DNA of 64,000 nt. It comes from an uncultured Lutibacter sp. (GTDB taxonomy: Bacteria > Bacteroidota > Bacteroidia > Flavobacteriales > Flavobacteriaceae). The notes below the pieces were generated by a model. That model saw nothing but the letters and a program-made list of their open reading frames with translations. It was not told where the DNA came from and ran no database searches. Position numbers and translations under genes: made by a program. The stretch covers positions 124,001 to 188,000 of the forward strand of contig NZ_CANLZZ010000003.1 in NCBI RefSeq assembly GCF_947495725.1. The letters are read 5' to 3'. Shown one piece after another: positions 10,077 through 18,738 of this stretch. Positions within the stretch are counted from its first letter, which is position 1. Every line of letters begins with the position of its first letter.

Positions 10077-10529
10077 ATGACAACATTAAAAGTAGGAGAT
10101 AAAGCACCAAATTTCGAAGCATTTGATCAGGAAGGAAATATTATTAAGTTGTCTAATTATATAGGTAAAAAACTTGTTTTATTTTTTTACCCAAAGGCAA
10201 GTACTCCTGGTTGTACAATGCAAGCTTGTAACTTACGAGATAATTATCAGATGTTTATTGCCAAAGGTTATGATGTTTTAGGTGTAAGTGCAGATTCCCA
10301 GAAAAGGCAACAAAATTTTATTAATAAAAATAACTTACCATTTCCATTGTTGGCAGATGAAAATAAAGATGTTATTAATGCTTTTGGGGTTTGGGGACCT
10401 AAAAAATTTATGGGCCGTGAATACGACGGAATTCATAGAACAACTTTTATTATTGATGAAAAAGGTGTTATTGAAGATATTATCATTAAAGTAAAAACAA
10501 AACAACATACAAGCCAAATTATTGAATAA
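10077..10529 (+). CDS. bcp: Thioredoxin-dependent thiol peroxidase (BCP/PrxQ-type peroxiredoxin)
   Basis: 150 residues from the start at 10077 (MTTLKVGDKAPNFEAFDQEG). In-frame starts at 10038 and 10071 would add residues not typical of the family. The peroxidatic cysteine is C46 in ASTPGCTMQ and the resolving cysteine C51 in ACNLRD, the BCP arrangement. The fold continues with DVLGVSADSQ, FPLLADE, FGVWGPKKFMGREYDGIHR and FIIDEKG. Cytoplasmic reduction of hydroperoxides using thioredoxin. Single gene, divergent from nth. Confidence 0.95.
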   Translation: MTTLKVGDKAPNFEAFDQEGNIIKLSNYIGKKLVLFFYPKASTPGCTMQACNLRDNYQMFIAKGYDVLGVSADSQKRQQNFINKNNLPFPLLADENKDVINAFGVWGPKKFMGREYDGIHRTTFIIDEKGVIEDIIIKVKTKQHTSQIIE

Positions 10530-10650
10530 TTTTTTGGTTTAATAAAAAAAAACTATTTTTAAATAATTCTTAATCAGATACATAAATAACTTCTGCTATT
10601 TTATGCATTGATTAAACTTTTTAATTTCATTAAAAAATTATTTAAAAAAA

Positions 10651-11421
10651 ATGGCTTTAACTAAAATAAAAAAGATTTACTCTAAAATTTTTGATTCTTA
10701 TGGTTGTAATTTAGTAGAAAAGCATATTTCAAAAATAATTGAATTAGATGAGTTTTTGCCTTATAGCTCAACCTTTTTTTGTGTAACAAATACACAAACC
10801 TTATCATTCGAATATATTAGTAAAAACCTAAAGTCATGTGTTGGGCTTTCTCCATCATTATTTAGGGAAGAAGGTATGAGGTACTTTTGGAGTAGAATTC
10901 ATCCAGATGATATTGATTTATGGTTGACAGGCTTAAATGAACTAATGAATTATACGGTTAACGAAATTTCATTGGAGGATAGAAGCAGAATGAATTATAC
11001 TTGGAATTTTAGATTTAAAAACTCCAATGAAGAATATGTAAATATTATTCAAAATACAACTCCCCTTGAATTTGATACTCAAAAAAAACCTATTATTGGT
11101 TTAGCGCATTATTCAGTATTAAATTCTAATATTAAAATGGATATTTGTGCCTCAGCCAAATTATTGAATCTAAATGATGAGTATGAAACAATGTATTTTA
11201 ATAATTTCTCTCAAAAATTACTTACTGATGGAATTTCGAATAGAGAACGTGATATTGTTAGATTGTTAGTTTTAAACAATTCTAGTAAAGAAATTGCAAA
11301 AAAACTTTGTATTTCCTCTAATACAGTAGACACTCATAGAAGAAATATTTTAAAAAAAATGAAAATTTCTACAACAGGAGAACTTATTGGTATGCTAAAA
11401 ATGAATAAAATAGTACTATAA
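10651..11421 (+). CDS. LuxR-family transcriptional regulator with an N-terminal PAS-like domain
   Basis: 256 residues. Residues about 45-160 look like a PAS sensor fold (FEYISKNLKSCVGLSPSLF, then FWSRIHPDDIDLW, then FRFKNSNEEYVNIIQ, the usual PAS-PAC order). The C-terminal 60 residues form a LuxR helix-turn-helix (LTDGISNRERDIVRLLVLN, then SSKEIAKKLCISSNTVDTHR, then NILKKMKI). No receiver domain and no adjacent kinase, so it may sense a ligand directly. Probably soluble and cytoplasmic. Ends with its own terminator. Confidence 0.85.
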   Translation: MALTKIKKIYSKIFDSYGCNLVEKHISKIIELDEFLPYSSTFFCVTNTQTLSFEYISKNLKSCVGLSPSLFREEGMRYFWSRIHPDDIDLWLTGLNELMNYTVNEISLEDRSRMNYTWNFRFKNSNEEYVNIIQNTTPLEFDTQKKPIIGLAHYSVLNSNIKMDICASAKLLNLNDEYETMYFNNFSQKLLTDGISNRERDIVRLLVLNNSSKEIAKKLCISSNTVDTHRRNILKKMKISTTGELIGMLKMNKIVL

Positions 11422-11438
11422 ATTTAGAAGATTATGAT

Positions 11439-11460
11439 AAATACTCAATTTGAGTATTTT
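11439..11460 (+). terminator. Terminator of the PAS-LuxR gene
   Basis: AAATACTCAA (11439-11448) and TTGAGTATTT (11450-11459) form an almost loop-free palindrome ending in a short T run, 18 bases after the stop codon. The rest of the space up to 11665 holds nothing that I recognise. Confidence 0.6.
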
Positions 11461-11665
11461 AATAATGTTTAATTATTTCTAAATTTACAAAGAGGAAAAC
11501 TGCTAAAAGATATTGTGTTTGTTTAAATTAAACTTTGGGCAAAGTATTATTGACTATTTATTAGAGGTGAAGAATTTTATTTAATAAGGGTATTGATTTT
11601 GAATTCTAACCGATTGATTGAATAAATTAGAATTAATGAATACAGTACATTAGTGGTTTCCTTTT

Positions 11666-14113
11666 TTAAAACTTTATATCCATTTTTAAATTTAATAATC
11701 TCGGAGTCATATAATTTGGTATTCCATAATACCTTTTGGAATAAGAATCTCTAACCCAGGTGTTTGTAATTGAATTTTGCACATCAAACATATTAAAAAT
11801 TTCAAAACCAACACTTAATTCCTTAATATCATTCAACCATTTACTATTCGATTTGTTATTATAATCTTTAAAAATATAAGAAATTCCAATATCAGCTCGT
11901 TTATAAGCATTTAATCTACCCTGATATTCGTAAGGGTTTGAATAGGAGGGAGCTCCTCCCGGTAAACCCGAGTTAAAAACCAAATTTAAATACATTTTAA
12001 TTTTAGGAATATTGGGAACATAATCTTGAAAAAGCATTGCGAATTTAAATCGTTGATCTGTTGGTCTAGATATAAAACCTTGGTTATTATAGTTTTCTTC
12101 AGTTTTTAGAAAACCAATGCTTACCCAACTTTCTGTTCCGGGAACAAATTCACCATTTAACCTTAAATCCACACCAGTAGCGTAAGCCGTAGCATTGTTA
12201 TCTGCTATGTACCTAATCTTAACATTATCAAGTGTATAGGTGTTAACATTTGATAGGTTTTTATAATATATTTCGGAAACTAATTTAAAAGGTCTGTTCC
12301 ATAAATTAAAACTAAAATCATTTCCAACTACAAATTGAATTGATTTTTGAGTTTCAACAGTTGTATTAATTTTTCCGTCAAAATCTCTAAGTTCTTTATA
12401 AAAAGGCGGTTGATTATACATTCCACCAGATATTCTAAACAACATATCTTTGTTCCAATCTGGTTTAATTGCAAATTGCCCACGTAAACTATAAATTATT
12501 TTATTGCTAGTTTCTAAGTTTTCTCCATTAACATTCCAATTATGAGAGCGAATACCTAAATTATACCATATTTTATGATTGTTCCATTGAGAAATATTAC
12601 TGTATTGCGTAAACCAAACAAGTCTATCAATTTTTAATTTGTTATTGGCACTAACACTTTGAAAGGGAGCTAATTCACCCGAAAATGGCTCGTATGGTTG
12701 ATTATTTTGAAACTGATTTGGTGGTCTAACACTAAACCCTACAGAATCAATTATTTCCCATTCTTTTATTCGATCTTTAATATCTTCAATTTGATATTTA
12801 ACACCAAAATCTATTCTATGATTCTTTTTTTTGTAAGTTCCTTTAACTTCCGAATTAGCTATTAAAGCATCAATATCATTACGAGCATGATTTAATTGAG
12901 AACCAATTCCTTCTGAAAATTCAACATCTCCAAAATTTTCTGAAGCAAAATCGTTATTAACTTCTCCAACATTGTAACTAGCTAAAATATCATAATATTC
13001 CTCTTCAATGGTATGATATGTAGAAGTTGAAAAACTTAAATCTAAATTTTTATTAACAGAGTATGAGCCTTTTAAAGCTCCAAAAAGTGTTTTAAATTTG
13101 TCTTTTTCTTTTCCGTTATAATATACAATTAACTCTAAAGGATCATCCAAGGTTCCAAATTTAGTCCTTCTAGTTTTTGGGATGTAATTATAATTATTAA
13201 GTGTAAAATTACCTAAAAACTCAAACTTCAATTTGGGGTTTAGGGTATATGTTAAAAAGGATTGAACATCTGTGAAATTAGGGTTTGCATTAGTTTCAAT
13301 ATCCTTACTATTTATAAATAAACTGTTATCTCTATATCTAATTCCAAGCAAAGAACTAAATTTTTTATTTGGAGAAATACCTTCAAGAGTAAAACTCCCA
13401 CCTAGAAGACTTGCATTAACACTTGCTGCAAATTCGCTTGGTTTTTTATAAGTAATATCTAGAACCGATGATAATTTATCTCCAAATTTCGCCTGAAAAC
13501 CACCAGCGGAGAAACTAACATTTTGTACCATTGCTCCATTTACAAAACTTAAACCCTCTTGCTGTCCCGATCTTACTAAAAAAGGTCGATAAACTTCAAT
13601 ACCATTAACATAAACTAAATTTTCATCAAAATTACCACCTCTAACATTATATTGAGTACTTAATTCGTTAGTGTTATTAACACCAGGAAGTGTCATTAAA
13701 ATATTCTCTACACCTTGGTTTGCACCGGGTATTTTAGAAATATTTTCTGGGTTTACTTTAATTAATCCTTGTGCATCTTTTTTATGATCTTCAATAACTA
13801 CCTCATTAATTTCTTCTATACTTATTATTAAGGTAGGAGAATATCGAAATGTTTTATTTGCCGGAATATTAATTACTTTTTGAATTGTTCTAAATCCTAA
13901 ATGTTTAAAATTTACGATTACCTTATTATTAGCATTAATTTTTAACTCATATTCTCCTTTTGCATTTGATGTAGTACCCCGATTTTTAGTGAAAATTGAA
14001 ACTCCTTCAATAGGAATTTTACTTTCATTTTTTATGATTCCCTTTATCTTAGCGGTTTGTGCTGAAATAATAATTGACGAAAATAGTAGTATTAAAGAAG
14101 TGAATTTTTTCAA
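11666..14113 (-). CDS. TonB-dependent outer-membrane receptor
   Basis: 815 residues. Signal peptide 1-18 (ends IISAQ). Residues about 22-105 form a carboxypeptidase-regulatory-like beta domain typical of Bacteroidota receptors (IKGIIKNESKIPIEGVSIFTK, read in part). The plug follows at about 115-225 (ISKIPGANQGVENILMTLPG, NVRGGNFDENLVYVNGIEVY, FGDKLSSVLDITY). The remainder is a 22-strand type barrel with the characteristic terminal strand (PRLLNLKMDIKF). The substrate is not known; no SusD partner is adjacent. It lies 10 bases after an M23 peptidase gene and is co-transcribed with it, suggesting a role at the cell surface rather than sugar uptake. Confidence 0.92.
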   Translation of the reverse strand: MKKFTSLILLFSSIIISAQTAKIKGIIKNESKIPIEGVSIFTKNRGTTSNAKGEYELKINANNKVIVNFKHLGFRTIQKVINIPANKTFRYSPTLIISIEEINEVVIEDHKKDAQGLIKVNPENISKIPGANQGVENILMTLPGVNNTNELSTQYNVRGGNFDENLVYVNGIEVYRPFLVRSGQQEGLSFVNGAMVQNVSFSAGGFQAKFGDKLSSVLDITYKKPSEFAASVNASLLGGSFTLEGISPNKKFSSLLGIRYRDNSLFINSKDIETNANPNFTDVQSFLTYTLNPKLKFEFLGNFTLNNYNYIPKTRRTKFGTLDDPLELIVYYNGKEKDKFKTLFGALKGSYSVNKNLDLSFSTSTYHTIEEEYYDILASYNVGEVNNDFASENFGDVEFSEGIGSQLNHARNDIDALIANSEVKGTYKKKNHRIDFGVKYQIEDIKDRIKEWEIIDSVGFSVRPPNQFQNNQPYEPFSGELAPFQSVSANNKLKIDRLVWFTQYSNISQWNNHKIWYNLGIRSHNWNVNGENLETSNKIIYSLRGQFAIKPDWNKDMLFRISGGMYNQPPFYKELRDFDGKINTTVETQKSIQFVVGNDFSFNLWNRPFKLVSEIYYKNLSNVNTYTLDNVKIRYIADNNATAYATGVDLRLNGEFVPGTESWVSIGFLKTEENYNNQGFISRPTDQRFKFAMLFQDYVPNIPKIKMYLNLVFNSGLPGGAPSYSNPYEYQGRLNAYKRADIGISYIFKDYNNKSNSKWLNDIKELSVGFEIFNMFDVQNSITNTWVRDSYSKRYYGIPNYMTPRLLNLKMDIKF

Positions 14114-14123
14114 AGTTTAGAGC

Positions 14124-15836
14124 TTATTTTTTACGATAAAAAGTTGCATTAAGTACTCTAGTGTTTCCAACATTATCCGTTACAGTAACCTTTAAATTAT
14201 GTTTAGCATTGGTAAAGGATTTATCATTTAAGTCATAAGTTAATTTATCAGTTTTAGCATCGTATTCCATTAAAATCCACTCTCCATCAATTTCACCTTT
14301 ATATGATTTTATTCCCGATCCAGAATCACTAATATGAACCTTAATAGAGTTATACTTGGTAAGCCACTGTTCGTTTCTAATATTTAATAATTTTATTATA
14401 GGTTTCTCATTATCAGATGCTAATGTGTAATTACCTAGTTTTTTGGTTGAAGTGTAAAAAGTTGTATTCTTTTTTATGGTTTTTTGATAACTTGTTGTGC
14501 CATATTTATTAACAGAAGCAATATATAGATGTTTTTTTTCTTCAGGAGAGTATTTAGATACATCAAAAGTAAGTGTATAATTTTTGTCTAAAGGAATAGT
14601 TGGTGTATGTACTTTTACTATATTATTTTCAACCTTAAAATCTAAGAATTCATTATTATAAAAAGTATTTTTAGGAAAGGCAATACTTACTCCATTTAAA
14701 CTAAATTTGTTGAATTCTTTAAAATTAATTTTATAAGGTGTTTCTTTTAAATTGTTGGCAACAATTAAAGAGTCTTTTTTACCTACTATTGGAATTTTTA
14801 TACTTTGTGTATTACCTTTAAAGTCTTTTGCAATAACTTCGACATTGTAATTCAATCCATCTTTAACAGTTAAATAACCTTTGGTATCCGATTTTTTGTA
14901 TAAACTTAACTTATTTGAAGGTTCAATAAAACATTTTTGAATTCGCTGGTTTAAATTGGCTAAACGTTCGTAATCAATTAACAAATTAATGTATTTACTT
15001 TCCGAAAAAGAAAAGGAAGTGGCATTAAACTCGTGGACTTTTGTTCCATTTACTAACATTGTTAAACTGTATAGTCCATTTTTATTATATGCTCCATCTA
15101 ATTGATCATACGCATTAATACCAAAGCCAATTTTTCCGTATGCATTAATTATAGGTGTAGTTAAATTTCCATCTTTTAGTTTTATCAAAGAAATTTGGGA
15201 AGGTTTTGATATTCTATTTATATGAGATTCATCTGAAAGAGAATAACCTATCAAGGTGTTGATTCTAGGCTTTATAGCGTCGTTTATTTGTATTCCAAAT
15301 AACATTGGGTTAATAGGCTTCTCTGTTTTCGAATTTCGTATTTCAAAATGCAAATGGGGACCACCAGAACTACCTGAATTTCCAGACAAAGCTATAACTT
15401 CTCCTTTTGAAATAGGTAAAGCAGATGCCTGAGGAAATAATTGTATTTCAAAACTTTTTTTTGAGTATTGATGTTTTTTTACAAAAGCCTCAATTTTATT
15501 ATTAAACTTTTTTAAGTGCGCATAAACTGAAGTATAACCATTTGGATGTGTAATATAAAGAGCCTTTCCATAACCCCAAGCCGAAACTTTAATTCTAGAA
15601 ACATAACCTTCTGCAGCCGTTGTTACATTTAAACCTTCCTTTCCTAAAGTTTTAATATCAAGACCAGAATGAAAATGATTAGTGCGTAATTCTCCAAATG
15701 TACCAGACAAAATTAAAGGAATGTCTAATGGACTTTCAAAATAATCTATAGGAAAAGTTGTATTAGAACTTAGAGCTCCTTGAGATATAGAATTTTGATA
15801 AATTAAGAGTATTAAAATAAAAAGTATATTTTTCAC
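14124..15836 (-). CDS. Secreted M23 family metallopeptidase
   Basis: 570 residues with signal peptide 1-19. A LytM-type zinc peptidase domain sits near the N-terminus: H56-x3-D60 (HFHSGLD), H107 in VYAHLKK, and H161-x-H163 in GPHLHFEIR, the complete metal and catalytic set. The remaining 400 residues are beta-rich with no enzyme motif; the end resembles an Ig-like domain (LKVTVTDNVGNTRVLNATFY). Expected to cut peptidoglycan stem peptides in the periplasm, or to act on a surface substrate. First gene of a two-gene unit with the TonB receptor. Confidence 0.9.
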   Translation of the reverse strand: MKNILFILILLIYQNSISQGALSSNTTFPIDYFESPLDIPLILSGTFGELRTNHFHSGLDIKTLGKEGLNVTTAAEGYVSRIKVSAWGYGKALYITHPNGYTSVYAHLKKFNNKIEAFVKKHQYSKKSFEIQLFPQASALPISKGEVIALSGNSGSSGGPHLHFEIRNSKTEKPINPMLFGIQINDAIKPRINTLIGYSLSDESHINRISKPSQISLIKLKDGNLTTPIINAYGKIGFGINAYDQLDGAYNKNGLYSLTMLVNGTKVHEFNATSFSFSESKYINLLIDYERLANLNQRIQKCFIEPSNKLSLYKKSDTKGYLTVKDGLNYNVEVIAKDFKGNTQSIKIPIVGKKDSLIVANNLKETPYKINFKEFNKFSLNGVSIAFPKNTFYNNEFLDFKVENNIVKVHTPTIPLDKNYTLTFDVSKYSPEEKKHLYIASVNKYGTTSYQKTIKKNTTFYTSTKKLGNYTLASDNEKPIIKLLNIRNEQWLTKYNSIKVHISDSGSGIKSYKGEIDGEWILMEYDAKTDKLTYDLNDKSFTNAKHNLKVTVTDNVGNTRVLNATFYRKK

Positions 15837-15940
15837 AATAATTGTTTTTGCTAAAATAAAATAATATTTTTTAGTAAAGATTAAAAATCAGGCATTTCAC
15901 ATTGTTTAGTTAAGTTTTTTTTAAAATGACATCAAAACAG

Positions 15941-15971
15941 TTGTAATATTGATATAGTAATGGTAACTTTG
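15941..15971 (+). promoter_or_regulatory. Promoter of the coiled-coil protein-zapA-6S unit
   Basis: TTG at 15941-15943, a 20-base spacer and TAACTTTG at 15964-15971 match the Bacteroidota consensus. The start codon at 16000 lies 28 bases beyond the -7 element. Confidence 0.6.
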
Positions 15972-15999
15972 TATAAATAGTATATATTTTAGTTTTTTT

Positions 16000-16290
16000 A
16001 TGAGTGAAATTTTAGGAGTTGTTGATTTAATTGAAAATAAACTCAATTCGCTTTTAGAAAATTATATTTTTTTGAAAGAAGAAAATGAGATTTTATACAA
16101 TAAAATAGCAGTTTTAGAAAATGAAATAACTAAAGATAAGCAGTTAATTAATGAAATTGAAAATAAATATCAAGCATTAAAAATTGCAAAAACTATAGAA
16201 GGCAGTAAGGAAGATAGTAGAAATACAAAACTCAAAATAAATGCTTTAATTCGTGAAATTGATAATTGTATAATTCAATTAAGTGAATAA
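16000..16290 (+). CDS. Short coiled-coil protein upstream of zapA
   Basis: 96 residues, almost entirely heptad-patterned coiled coil (EENEILYNKIAVLENEITKD and the following segment), highly charged, no membrane segment. It sits 10 bases before zapA in the same transcript. By position and build it resembles a ZapB-like cell-division helper that could pair with ZapA, but this is inferred from context; the sequence has no diagnostic motif. Confidence 0.7.
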   Translation: MSEILGVVDLIENKLNSLLENYIFLKEENEILYNKIAVLENEITKDKQLINEIENKYQALKIAKTIEGSKEDSRNTKLKINALIREIDNCIIQLSE

Positions 16291-16300
16291 GATCTTTTAA

Positions 16301-16597
16301 ATGGCGGAATCATTAAAAATAAAAGTTACAATTGCAGGAAGAGTTTACCCTCTAAGAGTAAAAAATGAAAATGAAGAAGAGGGAATGCGAAAAGCTGCAA
16401 ATAAAATTAATGATTTAGTTACTAAATTTGAGCAAAACTATGCGGTTAGTGATAAACAAGATGTTTTAGCTATGTGTGCATTGCAATTTGCTTCATTAAT
16501 TGAAATTAACGCAATTAATAAAGAAGAAGATTTAAATAAAGCAATAGAAAAAATGAATAAATTAAATGTTTTAATTGATGAGCATTTAAACAAATAA
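16301..16597 (+). CDS. zapA: Cell division protein ZapA
   Basis: 98 residues, family-typical length. Begins with the ZapA globular head (LKIKVTIAGRVYPLRV, then EEGMRKAANKINDLV) and continues into a C-terminal coiled coil. ZapA binds and bundles FtsZ filaments at the division septum. Co-transcribed with the preceding coiled-coil gene and followed by the 6S RNA, the same gene order seen around ssrS in many bacteria. Confidence 0.92.
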   Translation: MAESLKIKVTIAGRVYPLRVKNENEEEGMRKAANKINDLVTKFEQNYAVSDKQDVLAMCALQFASLIEINAINKEEDLNKAIEKMNKLNVLIDEHLNK

Positions 16598-16623
16598 GTT
16601 CTTTAAAAATATTAATTAATAAT

Positions 16624-16787
16624 ACTGCCTACATTAGTAATTGTTTGTTAAACTCAACACTATATCTTTATAAAGGATGAGTCGTATTTGTAAAAGCAGG
16701 CCGTTTTAAACGGATCCTTGACCATTTCGTTAGTCCTAAACTTGTTTATAAGGAGTTTACAAAAACCATACTATTGTAGGTTTTTTT
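16624..16787 (+). ncRNA. ssrS: 6S RNA (Flavobacteria type)
   Basis: The segment folds into one long closed rod. CCTACATTAGTA (16628-16639) pairs with TACTATTGTAGG (16769-16780) over 11 of 12 positions, and TTTGTTAAACTC (16644-16655) pairs with GAGTTTACAAA (16753-16763). The middle has a small hairpin CCGTTTTAAACGG near 16703-16715 and a large unpaired region. A T run follows at once and ends transcription. 6S RNA mimics an open promoter and sequesters housekeeping RNA polymerase. Size, rod shape and position between zapA and rny support the call; no covariance search was possible. Confidence 0.7.
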
Positions 16788-16792
16788 ATATC

Positions 16793-16800
16793 TAAATTTG
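16793..16800 (+). promoter_or_regulatory. rny: Candidate -7 element directly before rny
   Basis: TAAATTTG ends four bases before the rny ATG. If used, transcription would begin at or next to the start codon, giving a leaderless mRNA. The -33 region is not convincing (TTG at 16774-16776 is too close). Confidence 0.4.
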
Positions 16801-16804
16801 AAAT

Positions 16805-18373
16805 ATGGTAGAATCTATAATGCTAATTGTAATTGGCATAGTAATAGGATTAGCAATAGGATATGTTGTTGCTAAATCTTTAGAAAAAAAGAAGGCAACT
16901 AAAATATTAAGAAACACTAAAAAAGAAGCGAGTTCAATTATAAGAGAAGCTCAAATTGAGGCCGATGCAATTAAAAAAGATAAAATTTTACAAGCTAAAG
17001 AGAAGTTTATTGAATTAAAATCTGAACACGAAAAAGTCATAATTGCACGAGATAAAAAAATAGCCGATTCAGAAAAACGTGCAAGAGATAGAGAATCACA
17101 AATTTCTCAAGAATTAGACAAAAACAAAAAATTAAACCAAGAAGCAAACTCTAAAATTAATGAGTTCAATAAAAAAATTGAATACCTAGAACGCAGAACA
17201 GAAGAAGTTGATAAACTGCACAGAAAACAAGTAGAAAACCTTGAGGTAATTTCTGGTTTATCAGCTGAGGATGCTAAAAAAGAATTAGTTGAATCATTGA
17301 AAGATGAGGCTAAATCAGATGCAATGGCTCATATACAAGACACCATTGAAGAAGCAAAATTAACAGCACAACAGGAAGCACGTAAAGTTATATTAAATAC
17401 AATTCAACGAGTAGGTGTTGAACAAACTGTTGAAAATTGTGTTTCTGTTTTTAATATTGAATCTGATGATGTTAAAGGACGTATTATTGGTAGAGAAGGT
17501 AGAAATATTAGAGCAATTGAGGCTGCAACTGGCGTGGAAATTATTGTAGATGACACTCCTGAGGCTATCATATTATCTTGTTTTGATCCGGTTCGTAGAG
17601 AAATTGCGCGCTTATCATTACATAAATTAGTAACTGACGGAAGAATTCACCCAGCCAGAATTGAAGAAATTGTTAAAAAAACAGAAAAACAATTACAACA
17701 AGAAATTATTGAAGTTGGTAAACGTACAGTAATAGATTTGGGTATTCATGGGTTGCATCCTGAGTTAATAAAAACCATTGGTAGAATGAAATATCGTTCT
17801 TCTTATGGACAAAATTTATTACAACACTCTCGTGAAGTTGCTAACCTTTGTGGATTAATGGCGGCAGAATTAGGACTTAATGCTAAATTAGCGAAACGTG
17901 CTGGTTTATTACATGATATTGGTAAAGTACCTGAAACTGAAAGTGAATTACCGCATGCTTTACTTGGAATGCAATGGGCAGAAAAATATAACGAAAACCC
18001 AGAAATATGTAACGCCATTGGAGCGCATCATGATGAAATTGAAATGAAAACGTTAATTGCACCAATTGTGCAAGTATGTGATGCTATTTCAGGTGCAAGA
18101 CCAGGAGCTCGTAGACAAGTTTTAGATTCATATATACAGCGTTTAAAAGATTTAGAAGATATTGCATTCGGATTTAGTGGAGTGCAAAAGGCTTATGCTA
18201 TACAGGCAGGTAGAGAATTACGTGTTATTGTTGAAAGTGAAAAGGTAAATGATGCAAAAGCGTCTGAACTTTCTTTTAATATATCACAAAAAATTCAAAA
18301 TGATATGACCTATCCTGGACAAGTAAGAATAACAGTTATTAGAGAAACTAGAGCTGTAAATATTGCTAAATAG
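16805..18373 (+). CDS. rny: Ribonuclease Y
   Basis: 522 residues, normal for the family. N-terminal membrane anchor about 5-23, then a long coiled coil to about 190, a KH domain ([21 protein letters not shown], read as KH loop GREG), and an HD domain with H and D in LLHDIGK and further metal residues in GAHHDE. A membrane-bound endoribonuclease that starts mRNA decay. It follows the 6S RNA, whose T run lies between zapA and rny, so rny probably has its own promoter. A strong terminator follows. Confidence 0.96.
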   Translation: MVESIMLIVIGIVIGLAIGYVVAKSLEKKKATKILRNTKKEASSIIREAQIEADAIKKDKILQAKEKFIELKSEHEKVIIARDKKIADSEKRARDRESQISQELDKNKKLNQEANSKINEFNKKIEYLERRTEEVDKLHRKQVENLEVISGLSAEDAKKELVESLKDEAKSDAMAHIQDTIEEAKLTAQQEARKVILNTIQRVGVEQTVENCVSVFNIESDDVKGRIIGREGRNIRAIEAATGVEIIVDDTPEAIILSCFDPVRREIARLSLHKLVTDGRIHPARIEEIVKKTEKQLQQEIIEVGKRTVIDLGIHGLHPELIKTIGRMKYRSSYGQNLLQHSREVANLCGLMAAELGLNAKLAKRAGLLHDIGKVPETESELPHALLGMQWAEKYNENPEICNAIGAHHDEIEMKTLIAPIVQVCDAISGARPGARRQVLDSYIQRLKDLEDIAFGFSGVQKAYAIQAGRELRVIVESEKVNDAKASELSFNISQKIQNDMTYPGQVRITVIRETRAVNIAK

Positions 18374-18401
18374 CATGTTTTGTTAAAATAAATTAAATAA
18401 A

Positions 18402-18430
18402 AAAAATCTCGCTTTTGCGGGATTTTTTTT
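18402..18430 (+). terminator. Terminator of rny
   Basis: AATCTCGC and GCGGGATT pair around a TTTT loop (one T-G pair), preceded by A residues and followed by a run of nine T. Confidence 0.85.
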
Positions 18431-18738
18431 TGCACCCAACCATGTTATTCAATGTTTATAATCGTACATATTAGTATAAAGTGTTTATTCTTAAAAGTTT
18501 AATACGATTTTAATATAAATTTCAACTTTAAATTATTGTTAATACAACATTTATTTAAATACGTTGCGAAATGTTTATATTTTTAATTTAATTTATATTT
18601 TTCTTTTAAAATTATTGAATTATAACATTTTTTTTAGATATTTTTGTGAAAATGAAAATTGGTTAACCAATTTTTATAATTGTTTATTACCTTAAATTTT
18701 ATTGGTATAAAACAAAATTTAATTTTAAATATAATACT
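18431..18738 (+). promoter_or_regulatory. Upstream region of the PEP carboxykinase-like gene with promoter and 20-bp palindrome
   Basis: This 308-base gap holds a plausible promoter (TTG 18615-18617, 21-base spacer, TATTTTTG 18639-18646). Eight bases further is a perfect palindrome AAAATTGGTTAACCAATTTT at 18655-18674. Its placement over the expected transcription start fits an operator for a dimeric repressor. The rest is AT-rich leader with no ORF. Confidence 0.55.
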
